DNA of 17,959 bases, from assembly GCA_002358575.1 (NCBI GenBank), contig DEPD01000073.1:1-17959 (forward strand), read 5' to 3'. This document shows positions 1-7,168 of this stretch, piece by piece. The position numbers were made by a program, and so were the translations under genes. The notes beneath the pieces are model-generated. The model had not been told where the DNA came from, did not search any database, and worked only from the letters and a program-made list of their open reading frames with translations. Every line of letters begins with the position of its first letter. Position 1 is the first letter of the stretch. The DNA is from Lachnospiraceae bacterium UBA3401. Its GTDB lineage: Bacteria; Bacillota; Clostridia; Lachnospirales; Lachnospiraceae.

Positions 1-13
1 TCCTTCATAATAT

Positions 14-178
14 ATAAGGAACTGTAGAAAAATAACTGACACATCTTGACTTGTCTATTTCTCCGATCGCGCATGTCAAAAAGCCTCGCCGTAGCCCGCT
101 ACACTGCGTTTTTTGACATACATTCTCGAAGAAATATCCTGCGCAACTTGCATTCGTTATTTTCCTGCAGTTCCTTAT
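14..178. repeat. Fold-back repeat family A, copy 1 (complete)
   Basis: A 165-bp imperfect palindrome whose ends read ATAAGGAACTG and CAGTTCCTTAT. The complementary arms run inward through AAAATAAC/GTTATTTT and CATGTCAAAAA/TTTTTTGACATA to a tip GTAG-CCCG-CTAC at 91-102, exactly at the centre. It carries no credible gene. It begins 15 bp beyond the nth stop. A second copy in the same orientation lies at 17835-17959, about nine bases in ten identical by eye. The structure fits a MITE or a large REP-like hairpin. I see no clean target duplication. Confidence 0.85.
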
Positions 179-193
179 GACTCATATGTTTCT

Positions 194-865
194 CTATATG
201 TGTTTCTTACAAATATCTGCCAGACAACATCTATCGCAATATGGTTTGGTCCTTGCTGTACAAATCTCACGGCCATGGTCTACAAGTCTATGACAAAACT
301 GATTGCCCTCTTCTGGCGGAATAAGTTCCCATAAAATCATCTCTACTTTTTTTGGCTCTTTCACATCATCAACCAGCCCCATACGGTTTGTAAGCCGGAT
401 GCAATGTGTGTCCGTCACAATCGCAGGTTTTCCAAACACATCACCCATAATAAGATTTGCACTTTTTCTACCAACTCCCGGAAGCTTTAACAGCGCCTTA
501 AAGTCCTCTGGCACTTTCCCGCCAAAATCATCTCGAAGCATCTTCATACAAGCATTGATGTCCCGCGCTTTGCTGTGCCCTAACCCGCAGGGTCTGACAA
601 TGTCTTCAATCTCTGAAACTTCCGCCTCCGCAAGCGCCTCAATCGTGGGAAACTTTTCATAGAGTCCCTTCACCACCACATTGACCCTTGCGTCAGTGCA
701 CTGTGCTGCCAGACGCACGCTCACCAACAATTTCCACGCCTCATTGTAGTCTAACGTACAGTCCGAGTTCGGATACGCCTCCTTTAACCGCTCAATAATC
801 TCAAACGCAAGCGCCCTTTTCTTCTTCAGATTTTTTATTCTAACTTTTTTTACTTTTGTTCCCAT
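194..865 (-). CDS. nth: Endonuclease III (DNA glycosylase/AP lyase)
   Basis: Base-excision repair enzyme that removes oxidised pyrimidines and nicks at the abasic site. The 223-aa product is of usual length. The helix-hairpin-helix LPGVGRKSA is at 128-136, with catalytic Lys134; the catalytic Asp152 lies in TDTHCIR, and AAQCTDARVN (54-63) is the family's substrate-side loop. The C-terminal iron-sulfur cysteines are C202, C210, C213 and C219. Their spacing is C-X7-C-X2-C-X5-C, one residue longer in the first gap than the textbook C-X6-C. The start ATG lies 7 bp after the hisS stop, so it is the last gene of the orphan-hisS-nth operon. The ribosome site is weak, which suggests translational coupling to hisS. 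No intrinsic terminator follows, only repeat A. Confidence 0.95.
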   Translation of the reverse strand: MGTKVKKVRIKNLKKKRALAFEIIERLKEAYPNSDCTLDYNEAWKLLVSVRLAAQCTDARVNVVVKGLYEKFPTIEALAEAEVSEIEDIVRPCGLGHSKARDINACMKMLRDDFGGKVPEDFKALLKLPGVGRKSANLIMGDVFGKPAIVTDTHCIRLTNRMGLVDDVKEPKKVEMILWELIPPEEGNQFCHRLVDHGREICTARTKPYCDRCCLADICKKHI

Positions 866-872
866 ATTCTGC

Positions 873-2135
873 CTAATTTTTCAATCCTTCTTTATAGAAC
901 TGTTTTATCTCCTCATAACCGTCTGCTGTAAGCTGTTCTTTCTGAAATTTTTTATTCTTGTTCATGCGTGCAACCAGCACCTGCGTACCATTTTCCCGCT
1001 CTTCTTGCGCCTTTGCAATAATATCACACAGCGCAGCTCCTGATACTCCTTTTTCAATTAAATACGCCACTTTTTTACTCTGGCTTGGCACCTTAAATCC
1101 GTTTTCCAGCAAGATTAGTATAATGCGTTCAAATCCTATAGAAAAACCACATGCTGGTACATCTTTTCCTGTAAATCTTCCCACCATCTTATCATAGCGC
1201 CCGCCACCCCCGCAGCTTGTGCCAAATTCCGGCATTGCAATCTCAAAGATTGTCCCCGTATAATAAGACATTCCGCGCACTAACGTAGGGTCAAACATCA
1301 ATTTGAAATAATCTCCCTTTGTGGCATTTACACTCTCTATAATCTCTCTAAAACTTGCCAGAACATCTTCTTCCAAAAAACCTGCCAGCTTTTCTTCCAT
1401 AAATGCCAGCGCATCCTCCGCTGCATTTAATCCTTTAAAAAGTGCGAGATATTTCTCAACAATAGCACTGTTATATCCCTCTTCAAGCAGTTCATGTTCC
1501 ACGCCTTCTATTCCAATCTTATCCATCTTGTCCAGTGTGATAAAAATACTGTCGTAATTCTTCTCATCAAATCCACTGTAAGCAGCCATCGCTTTTAAGA
1601 TTCTTCTGTCATTGATGCGAATCTCAAAACCTTGAAAGCCAAGTTTACCGAGCGTCGTCGTTGTCGCAAGAATCAACTCAATCTCCGCAAGATTAGACTC
1701 CTCGCCAAGAATATCAATGTCACACTGCATAAACTGGCGATATCTGCCCTTCTGTGGTCGCTCCGCCCTCCACACATTTCCCATCTGCAATGCCTTAAAA
1801 GGTGATGGGAGTTCATTTGCATGATTTGAATAATATCGAACCAGTGGGACAGTCAAATCATAGCGCATCCCAAAATCAACGACATCTGCATCCGTCTTTG
1901 CCGTTTCTAAATTAAGCTGCGCTCCTCTTTTCAATACCTTAAATATTAACTTTTCATTCTCGCCGCCCTGCTTGCTACTCAAATTCTCTATATTCTCCAT
2001 GCAGGGTGTCTCCATCGGGGTAAACCCAAATTTTCCATAAGTCTCCTTGATTACACTCATCACATAATCTCGTATCTGCATCTCTTCTGGCATAATATCC
2101 TTCATGCCATGAACAGGCTTCTTATTCAGCGCCAT
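873..2135 (-). CDS. hisS: Histidyl-tRNA synthetase
   Basis: Class II aminoacyl-tRNA synthetase that charges tRNA-His in the cytoplasm; 420 aa, normal for the family. Visible landmarks are the N-terminal GMKDIMPEE (10-18), motif 2 around GNVWRAERPQKGRYRQF (119-135), the histidine-binding signature LVRGMSYYTGTIFE (285-298), and the Gly-rich motif 3 region SCGGGGRYDKMVGRF (307-321) leading to GFSIGFERI (330-338). The anticodon-binding domain fills the last 80 or so residues. The start has GAGG about 7 bp upstream. The gene sits 38 bp after the 82-aa orphan and 7 bp before nth. Firmicute hisS genes are often under a T-box; here the likely promoter is only about 46 nt ahead of the orphan gene, and I see no T-box. 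Confidence 0.97.
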   Translation of the reverse strand: MALNKKPVHGMKDIMPEEMQIRDYVMSVIKETYGKFGFTPMETPCMENIENLSSKQGGENEKLIFKVLKRGAQLNLETAKTDADVVDFGMRYDLTVPLVRYYSNHANELPSPFKALQMGNVWRAERPQKGRYRQFMQCDIDILGEESNLAEIELILATTTTLGKLGFQGFEIRINDRRILKAMAAYSGFDEKNYDSIFITLDKMDKIGIEGVEHELLEEGYNSAIVEKYLALFKGLNAAEDALAFMEEKLAGFLEEDVLASFREIIESVNATKGDYFKLMFDPTLVRGMSYYTGTIFEIAMPEFGTSCGGGGRYDKMVGRFTGKDVPACGFSIGFERIILILLENGFKVPSQSKKVAYLIEKGVSGAALCDIIAKAQEERENGTQVLVARMNKNKKFQKEQLTADGYEEIKQFYKEGLKN

Positions 2136-2173
2136 AACCGTACCTCATTTCTTTATTTCGTTATTTTTTAGTC

Positions 2174-2422
2174 CTAATCACAGCCAAAGTTTCTCACAGT
2201 TCCTTTGGACCAAGGACTGCCCACATCACAGCGTCCATGATGGTACTGTGTATTGACTGTGCCCTCCTGCTGTTCGTCAGACACATTTACTTTTATTCGA
2301 CTCACACCACTCTCAGTCTTGCTGTCAAGCATGTGAATAATATCATCAATTTCCTGTTCTTGCTGGTGCTTCTTTTTCGCCGCAAGTTCATCCATATCTT
2401 CCAAGCCGCTAAATGCTGCCAT
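2174..2422 (-). CDS. Small 82-aa protein of unknown function, first gene of the hisS operon
   Basis: I do not recognise this protein. It is supported as a gene by a strong GGAGG site about 8 bp before the ATG, a consensus promoter about 50 bp upstream, and tight spacing (38 bp) to hisS. The N-terminal half is charged and helical, with a KKKHQQEQE stretch at 17-25 and IIHMLDSK at 28-35. The tail from 60 is very different: YHHGRCDVGSPW, then KGTVRNFGCD, with two cysteines (C65, C81), glycines and a tryptophan. There is no signal peptide or membrane segment. The helical-leader plus Cys/Gly-tail layout resembles some ribosomally made peptide precursors, but no modifying enzyme is nearby, so that is only a thought. 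A regulatory or ribosome-associated role is equally open. Confidence 0.75.
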   Translation of the reverse strand: MAAFSGLEDMDELAAKKKHQQEQEIDDIIHMLDSKTESGVSRIKVNVSDEQQEGTVNTQYHHGRCDVGSPWSKGTVRNFGCD

Positions 2423-2474
2423 ACAAAATCCTCCTTCTACTTTTTATCCATAATCTTTCGTACATCTATAGAAC

Positions 2475-2503
2475 ATTATACGTATCCTGTTGCACCATGT
2501 CAA
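2475..2503 (-). promoter_or_regulatory. Consensus sigma-A promoter for the orphan-hisS-nth operon
   Basis: On the minus strand TTGACA (2503-2498) and TATAAT (2480-2475) are separated by exactly 17 nt. Both hexamers are perfect. Transcription would begin near 2468, leaving about 46 nt of leader before the orphan ATG at 2422. Confidence 0.85.
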
Positions 2504-2570
2504 ATTTTATTTCCACTGAAATAAATCACCCTATAATTTATTTATGCATCAAAATTTTCCTAAGGAACTG

Positions 2571-3041
2571 TTATCTTCTGCCAAATACAGAATTGATTGA
2601 GGCTTCTATTTGGCGCAGCGATTCCACCGCATCATTTAAATTTGCCAGTGTCTTGGAAAGCTCCGCAGTGTCCAACCCGTCAATCGCGTTGTTCCATGCT
2701 TCCAGATCCACAGACTCTATTGTCTCTGCCACTTGTTGCATTGTTTCCGCAGCCTGCTTTAAATTCACATTTTCCAGTGAAGATTTCACTTGGCTGAGCG
2801 TCTCATTGATATTTTCAACATCTACTGCTGCGGCCTGTTCCAATATAGGTTGCACCTGTCGCAGCACATAGACACCCCCCGCAAGCAAGCAAACAATAAG
2901 TATTGAAGTGACAATACACATCAACCTCGTTATTGCCAGTTCCCGTCGAAATTTCTTTAACATCTGTCCACTCACCAGTTCTGTCCCCCTTGCTGGCTCG
3001 TTGACACTATGCATTCTCTGTTTGTTTTGTTGTTCATCCAT
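2571..3041 (-). CDS. Single-pass membrane protein with coiled-coil domain, unknown function
   Basis: A 156-aa protein that I cannot assign to a named family. A hydrophilic N-terminus of about 37 residues ends in the basic stretch MLKKFRRELAITR. One transmembrane helix follows at about 38-60. The outside part (65-150) is almost wholly heptad-like helix with recurring Asn-Leu and Val-Glu spacing, e.g. VDVENINETLSQVKSSLENV, and ends in FGRR. By topology it would be anchored with the long helix outside. The start has GGGGG about 10 bp upstream, and TATAAT at 3069-3064 may be its -10, with a poor -35. It is divergent from the plus-strand signalling gene. The arrangement resembles small helical membrane scaffold proteins, but nothing here fixes a role. 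Confidence 0.8.
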   Translation of the reverse strand: MDEQQNKQRMHSVNEPARGTELVSGQMLKKFRRELAITRLMCIVTSILIVCLLAGGVYVLRQVQPILEQAAAVDVENINETLSQVKSSLENVNLKQAAETMQQVAETIESVDLEAWNNAIDGLDTAELSKTLANLNDAVESLRQIEASINSVFGRR

Positions 3042-3231
3042 TATTTTCTACCCCCTTGATAATATTATAGTCTTTTGAAATTTTGCGCACCATCAAATAC
3101 TCTGAAAATAAACTTTCTACTAATAGAATAGTCCTTTCTAAGAAATCAATACACTTTCTATTATTATACAACTATTATACCTTGAAACAAACCTAAAATG
3201 ATTTATGTGTAATATTTTTTTGAAATAATGG

Positions 3232-3260
3232 TTGTCTATTTCCTATTTTTTTAATACAAT
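3232..3260 (+). promoter_or_regulatory. Promoter for the plus-strand MshEN-CheX-REC gene
   Basis: TTGTCT (3232-3237) and TACAAT (3255-3260) are separated by 17 nt, a good vegetative promoter. The predicted start of transcription is near 3268, about 54 nt before the ATG. The surrounding 3042-3321 gap is very AT-rich and otherwise holds only the divergent promoter of the minus-strand membrane protein. Confidence 0.65.
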
Positions 3261-3321
3261 AAATATAAAATAGATTTTTCTGATATCGCGAACAACACAA
3301 CAAAGAAAGGTGCGAATTGTT

Positions 3322-4626
3322 ATGTTTATTCAACTATTTAGTAACTATTTGGTCAAACAGTCAGCTATTACAATTGAACAGAGAGACTCCTTTCAGGAGG
3401 AAATTCAGAAAACTCATGTTAAACTGGGAACCATTGCCGTTGCAGAAGGATTACTGACAAATGAACAGGCAGAAGAAATCAACCATCACCAGACACAACA
3501 GGACCGTCGTTTTGGTGACATTGCAATCGAACTTGGTTATCTTACAGAAAATCAAGTGTCAGATCTTCTAAATATGCAAAGTGATTTGGTAATGAAATTC
3601 TTTCAATCGCTAATCGATACAATTGGTTTGTCCATGAATGCGGTCAGAGAACATCTTCATAACTTTCAGAAAGTGCACGGCTTCACAGATGATGAACTGG
3701 AAGCCGTAAAAAAAGATGACTTCGAGTCAATCGTTCCACTCTTTGCCACCGTTCGCGATCCAATGATCACGGATTTGGCAGGTCTAGTTATGCGAAATCT
3801 CACTCGATTTGTCACTAACAATTTCTATTTTGGGCGAATGAAAAAAGCCTCAGAATATTCCTACAGCATGCTGGCCGGTCAAAAATCTGTCGGCGACTAC
3901 AATATTTTTCTTGGTTTTGGCGCTACCAACGAACTAGATGGTATTATTAAGCTGGCCCAAAATTATGCAAAGACAGTCGCTGTCACAAGCAGTGATGAAG
4001 TTTATGATGCCGTCTGTGAATTTGCCAACTTAAACAATGGACTTTTTGATTCTGTGCTCAGTGATGATGATATCTTTATCGAAATGGTTCCACCAGAAGT
4101 TTACTTAAATCAACAACTGTCAGGCAATGCTTACTGTATGCCTGTGTATATTGATGACTCGGAATTTGATCTTATCATCTCAGCGGATGCAAACTTTGTT
4201 CCTGGAAACAACGCCCACACACTAAATCTAAATAAGACGGAACTTTGTACCAGCGCTTCCAGCACGTTGCCTACTGTACTTGTTGTAGATGACTCCTCTC
4301 TTATCCGCAAAGTTTTGATCAATTTGCTCAATGAAAACGGATATCAAGTGGTTGGTGAAGCGTCAAATGGTCTGGAAGGTGTCGAATTGTATAAGCAATT
4401 GGAGCCAGACATTGTTACTCTTGATATCACCATGCCAGTAATGGATGGAGTGACAGCGCTCAGAAAAATCAAAGAACATAATCCTAATGCAATGGTTGCT
4501 ATGATCTCTGCTGCTGGTCAGAAAGATAAACTTATGGATGCACTAAGAGAGGGTGCTGAGCTGTTCTTTACAAAACCATTTAATGCACAAGAAGTCATAA
4601 AAAGTCTCAGAAATTCTGAATTTTAG
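3322..4626 (+). CDS. Three-domain signalling protein: MshEN-like + CheX-like phosphatase + CheY-like receiver
   Basis: A 434-aa cytoplasmic protein with no membrane segment. Residues 34-57 and 63-86 are two 24-residue repeats of the form [K/R]-x-G-(6x)-G-(13x)-Q, separated by exactly 5 residues. That is the layout of the MshEN / T2SS-E N-terminal domain, which binds cyclic-di-GMP in known members. Residues 145-295 resemble CheX, with the phosphatase-type E-x-x-N signature in CEFANLNNG (E233, N236). Residues 318-434 are a complete receiver: D323, D324, phospho-acceptor D368 in LDITMP, S396 and K418 in TKPF. The second MshEN repeat is close to consensus; the first has Lys for Arg and Ala for Leu. 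I chose ATG 3322, because AAAGG lies about 11 bp upstream; a GTG at 3310 would add four residues. No chemotaxis or flagellar gene is nearby. The domain calls are from motifs only. Confidence 0.8.
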   Translation: MFIQLFSNYLVKQSAITIEQRDSFQEEIQKTHVKLGTIAVAEGLLTNEQAEEINHHQTQQDRRFGDIAIELGYLTENQVSDLLNMQSDLVMKFFQSLIDTIGLSMNAVREHLHNFQKVHGFTDDELEAVKKDDFESIVPLFATVRDPMITDLAGLVMRNLTRFVTNNFYFGRMKKASEYSYSMLAGQKSVGDYNIFLGFGATNELDGIIKLAQNYAKTVAVTSSDEVYDAVCEFANLNNGLFDSVLSDDDIFIEMVPPEVYLNQQLSGNAYCMPVYIDDSEFDLIISADANFVPGNNAHTLNLNKTELCTSASSTLPTVLVVDDSSLIRKVLINLLNENGYQVVGEASNGLEGVELYKQLEPDIVTLDITMPVMDGVTALRKIKEHNPNAMVAMISAAGQKDKLMDALREGAELFFTKPFNAQEVIKSLRNSEF

Positions 4627-4631
4627 AAAAC

Positions 4632-4697
4632 CGAGCAGGGAAGATTACTTCTTCAACTCGCCGGCGGCATATTTCCTTTCCGCGTCCGTGTGCATAA
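4632..4697. repeat. Dispersed repeat family B, copy 1
   Basis: Shares with 10025-10110 an outer hairpin beginning CGAG and ending CTCG, then GCATATTT, CTTTC and the conserved end GCGTCCGTGTGCATAA. The hairpin is GAAGA-ttac-TCTTC flanked by CGAG/CTCG. It fills the space between the plus-strand signalling gene, whose stop is 5 bp away, and the amidase terminator. Confidence 0.75.
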
Positions 4698-4702
4698 AAG
4701 GC

Positions 4703-4738
4703 TGCACCGGAACAATCTCTTCTGATTATTCCGGTGCA
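4703..4738 (-). terminator. Intrinsic terminator of the amidase gene
   Basis: Arms 4703-4717 and 4724-4738 (TGCACCGGAA at the outer end) form a 15-bp stem around a 6-nt loop. The one imperfect position is C-A on the plus strand but a G-U pair in the minus-strand RNA. The minus-strand RNA then reads GCCUUUUAU, a short U-run. It lies 40 bp beyond the amidase stop. Confidence 0.7.
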
Positions 4739-4778
4739 ATAAAAGTGTGTTATGTATAGAGAATTTTTACTTGTAAGC

Positions 4779-5840
4779 TTATAAAACATAATGTTCCACG
4801 TCATAGAGCAGTTTCTGCCAAGCATCTTCATGTTCCACATAATAAATCGGACACTTTTTCCCACCACAGTCATAATGGCGTAGAATATCCTGCGGTTTTA
4901 AATTATATTTATCAATCAGCCATGCTAACATCTCCACAAGGGAATCATAAGTTTCCTGCGTAAACGAGCCATCTGCCGCAGTATAACAGCACTCAATGGA
5001 AATAGAGTCCTTATTTCGCTCTACCACTGCATATGCTTCCTCCTCCAACGGAATGCATTGAATGATCTCTCCTTCATAGCCAATAATAAAATGTGCGCTC
5101 GCTGCCCGTTCATGGGTCACACCAAGACTTTCAAAGTAACTTCTATTCTGTGCTGCTGATGTCCCTTGATTTGCTGTATAATGTACAAATATATTGTTGA
5201 CTTTCGCAAGTTTTGTTCCAGGACGATTGTACTCACTGATTGTTAGAAAATGCTCCTGAATAGTAGGCTTTTTTTCTTCGTCTTCCGCAACAAGAATTTC
5301 CTCCGGCAAAGACTTGTCCTCCATATTGCTCATAATTATTGGTGTCCTATGCATACTTTGATAATATGTCTTTCCCATAAAAGCAATCGCTGCACACATT
5401 GCTGTGATCCATAAAATAACAAGACATTGATTGATTCTGGCGCGACATTTTGCTTTTTTCATTTTTGAATATGATTTTGTGTTTTGAGCAATTGTCCTAA
5501 TTCTGTCTGGCTCCCGATATTGAGGTTGCGGCTGCCTTACTCTCACAGGATTTCCATTTGCGGTTCTCGCCCTCCTAATATCCGTGTGCACTATATTTTG
5601 TCTTGCTGATTCAGCCCTGTTAATGCTTGTCCTTACTGTGGACTGTCTTGTGGTTCTCGTCCTGTTAATTGTTTGTGTTCTTTGAGGTATAATATCAATG
5701 GTCTGTGATCTATTCTCTGTCCTGTTTTGTACGTTTTGTCTTTTCGTTCTTGCCTGTCTGGAATAAGAACTCCTATTTCCAGAGGAGTTAACAACCTCCC
5801 ACAGCTCCAGCTCTTGACTCTGTTGTGCCTGATTCCCCAT
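4779..5840 (-). CDS. Membrane-anchored N-acetylmuramoyl-L-alanine amidase (Amidase_2 / PGRP-like)
   Basis: Predicted to cut the MurNAc-L-Ala bond in peptidoglycan, outside the membrane. The 353-aa chain has an unusual cytoplasmic N-terminus (20-135) that is very rich in Arg, Thr, Asn and Gln with loose repeats such as RTRTTRQSTVRTSINRAES. A single transmembrane helix follows at about 137-156, then an acidic linker, then the Amidase_2 domain (about 205-345). The zinc ligands expected for this fold are H220 (IFVHYTAN), H322 (ILRHYDCGG) and C330 (KKCP). I chose ATG 5840 because GGGAG sits 7 bp before it. The frame stays open upstream to 5915, but that part is repeat family B sequence. The gene stands alone, with its own terminator at 4703-4738 and a possible TATAAT at 6070-6065. 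Confidence 0.88.
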   Translation of the reverse strand: MGNQAQQSQELELWEVVNSSGNRSSYSRQARTKRQNVQNRTENRSQTIDIIPQRTQTINRTRTTRQSTVRTSINRAESARQNIVHTDIRRARTANGNPVRVRQPQPQYREPDRIRTIAQNTKSYSKMKKAKCRARINQCLVILWITAMCAAIAFMGKTYYQSMHRTPIIMSNMEDKSLPEEILVAEDEEKKPTIQEHFLTISEYNRPGTKLAKVNNIFVHYTANQGTSAAQNRSYFESLGVTHERAASAHFIIGYEGEIIQCIPLEEEAYAVVERNKDSISIECCYTAADGSFTQETYDSLVEMLAWLIDKYNLKPQDILRHYDCGGKKCPIYYVEHEDAWQKLLYDVEHYVL

Positions 5841-5881
5841 AGTGTATCTCCCTATTGTCTCTTTGTTTTCTTCGCAAAAAT

Positions 5882-5968
5882 CGAGTAAAGAAGATTTTTC
5901 TTCCCCTACCCGCATGCCAAGTCCCCATCGGCTTTGCTAACAATCCTTTTATGGATGTATGCGCATAA
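5882..5968. repeat. Dispersed repeat family B, copy 3 (diverged)
   Basis: Starts CGAGTAAAGAAG, folds back on CTTCCCCTACCCG, continues with GCATGCC as in the 10025 copy, and ends TGCGCATAA. It is less similar to the other two copies over its second half. It lies in the leader of the amidase gene, between the possible promoter near 6065 and the start codon, and its hairpin pairs best in the minus-strand RNA through several G-U pairs. Confidence 0.6.
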
Positions 5969-6121
5969 AAATCCCCATTACAAACTCCGAGAGTCTATCT
6001 ATATATGTTAGACGTTTTAAACTCCAAAAAGGTTTCACTTAGCTACAAATTTTTTACAGATAATATTATACACGAAAACACTCTAAAATTTCTCTAAAAA
6101 TTATTTAAAATTTATTAATTT

Positions 6122-7087
6122 TTACTTAAGAATAGAAAATCCCAACTTCTCTAACATCTTTTTGTCGGAAGACACAGTTATCCCCGTTGTCGTAAGCATA
6201 TCTCCTGATATTGCAGCATTAGCACCACTTTGAAAGCATCTCTTTCCTTTGTCTCTCAAAAGACCTCTTCCACCAGCAAGCCGAATATCTCCATCTGGTA
6301 TGAGAAACCGAAAAAGAGCGATAATACGACAAAATTCCTCCTCTGTCAAAATACGATTCTTTTCATAAGGAGTTCCCTTGATTGGATTTAAAAGATTTAC
6401 TGGAATAGATTTTATCCCCAATTCCCGCAAGTCCAATGCCATATCAATCCTGTCCTCCATTGTCTCACCCAGTCCCATGATTCCGCCAGAACACACACTT
6501 AACCCTGCACTTTTTGCCGCATTTATCACCGCTATTTTCTCCTCATATGTATGCGTCGTGCAAATTTTAGGAAAATATCCTTTTGAAGATTCCAGATTAC
6601 AGTGCACTCTTGAGACGCCCGCTTCCTTAAGTTTTATAAACTGCTTTTCATTTAAAAGTCCAAAAGATGCACAAATCTCAATGCTTGACTCTCTGCGAAT
6701 TACACAGATACTCTCACAAACCTGCGCAATTTCCCGATCACTCAATCGTTTTCCTGATGTGACAATCGAGTATCGCAGCACTCCTTGTTCCTCATTCTGT
6801 TTTGCTCCTGCCAAAAGTTTCTCTGTCTGCAACAGGGGATAACTTTCCTGACAATCTGTATTATAATGTGCGCTCTGTGCACAATATTTGCAGTCCTCCG
6901 AACACTTTCCACACTTGCCATTTACAATGGTACACATGTCAAATCGATTTCCACACATATGTTTTCGGATTTCATCTGCCACTGTTGTTAACGCATCTAA
7001 CGGTTCCTTTACAAGTGCAATAGCCTCCTGCCGTGTAATATTTTCGCCATTGTATATTTTTTGTCTGCATTCTTCTGTAAAATTCAT
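6122..7087 (-). CDS. bioB: Biotin synthase (radical SAM)
   Basis: Converts dethiobiotin to biotin using S-adenosylmethionine and two iron-sulfur clusters. The 321-aa protein carries the radical SAM motif C62-x3-C66-x2-C69 (CSEDCKYCAQS), preceded by two further cysteines C52 and C59 in CTIVNGKCGKC. The family core VHCNLESSK (161-169) and CSGGIMGLGE (199-208) are present, as is AGGRG with R274. Of the auxiliary [2Fe-2S] ligands known from E. coli BioB, C139 and C199 and the Arg are kept, but the position matching E. coli Cys97 is Ser107 (RYSIVTSG). I chose ATG 7087, which has GGAGG 8 bp upstream; the longer start at 7102 overlaps that site. No other biotin gene is in the window. A BirA-type operator sits in the promoter. 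No clear terminator was seen in the AT-rich sequence after the stop. Confidence 0.95.
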   Translation of the reverse strand: MNFTEECRQKIYNGENITRQEAIALVKEPLDALTTVADEIRKHMCGNRFDMCTIVNGKCGKCSEDCKYCAQSAHYNTDCQESYPLLQTEKLLAGAKQNEEQGVLRYSIVTSGKRLSDREIAQVCESICVIRRESSIEICASFGLLNEKQFIKLKEAGVSRVHCNLESSKGYFPKICTTHTYEEKIAVINAAKSAGLSVCSGGIMGLGETMEDRIDMALDLRELGIKSIPVNLLNPIKGTPYEKNRILTEEEFCRIIALFRFLIPDGDIRLAGGRGLLRDKGKRCFQSGANAAISGDMLTTTGITVSSDKKMLEKLGFSILK

Positions 7088-7102
7088 GTGTATCCCCTCC
7101 AA

Positions 7103-7135
7103 ATGTTAACTTATTTATCTATTATAGGTTAACAT
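7103..7135. promoter_or_regulatory. BirA-type biotin operator
   Basis: ATGTTAAC (7103-7110) and GTTAACAT (7128-7135) are perfect inverted half-sites separated by 17 nt. This is the shape of the Firmicute biotin-repressor site (TTGTTAAC ... GTTAACAA type). It covers the -10 and most of the spacer of the bioB promoter, so a bound BirA would block RNA polymerase when biotin is plentiful. Confidence 0.85.
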
Positions 7136-7149
7136 CAATAATTCGTCAA
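7121..7149 (-). promoter_or_regulatory. bioB promoter
   Basis: Minus strand TTGACG (7149-7144) and TATAAT (7126-7121) with a 17-nt spacer. Transcription would start near 7114, inside the BirA operator, leaving about 27 nt of leader with GGAGG. Confidence 0.85.
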
Positions 7150-7168
7150 TTCTTAATGTAAAATTTGA

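Noticed and set aside
5..186. TCATA on both sides of repeat A copy 1 as a target duplication
   Set aside because: The matches are not adjacent to the element ends and are too short in AT-rich DNA.
2136..2570. T-box riboswitch before hisS
   Set aside because: The leader between promoter and first gene is about 46 nt, the orphan-hisS gap is 38 bp, and no T-box sequence or anti-terminator stem is visible.
2190..2571. AAGGAACTGT-like strings near 2196 and at 2561-2571 resembling the end of repeat A
   Set aside because: Only 10-11 bp match, one lies in coding sequence, and no paired end or duplication was found.
4607..4873. Minus-strand 88-codon frame over the amidase 3' end
   Set aside because: It overlaps the amidase in another frame and crosses the terminator and repeat B; no protein-like features.
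5841..5915. Longer amidase start giving MRVGEEKSSLLDF
   Set aside because: The added residues come from repeat B sequence, and the ATG at 5840 has a well-placed GGGAG.
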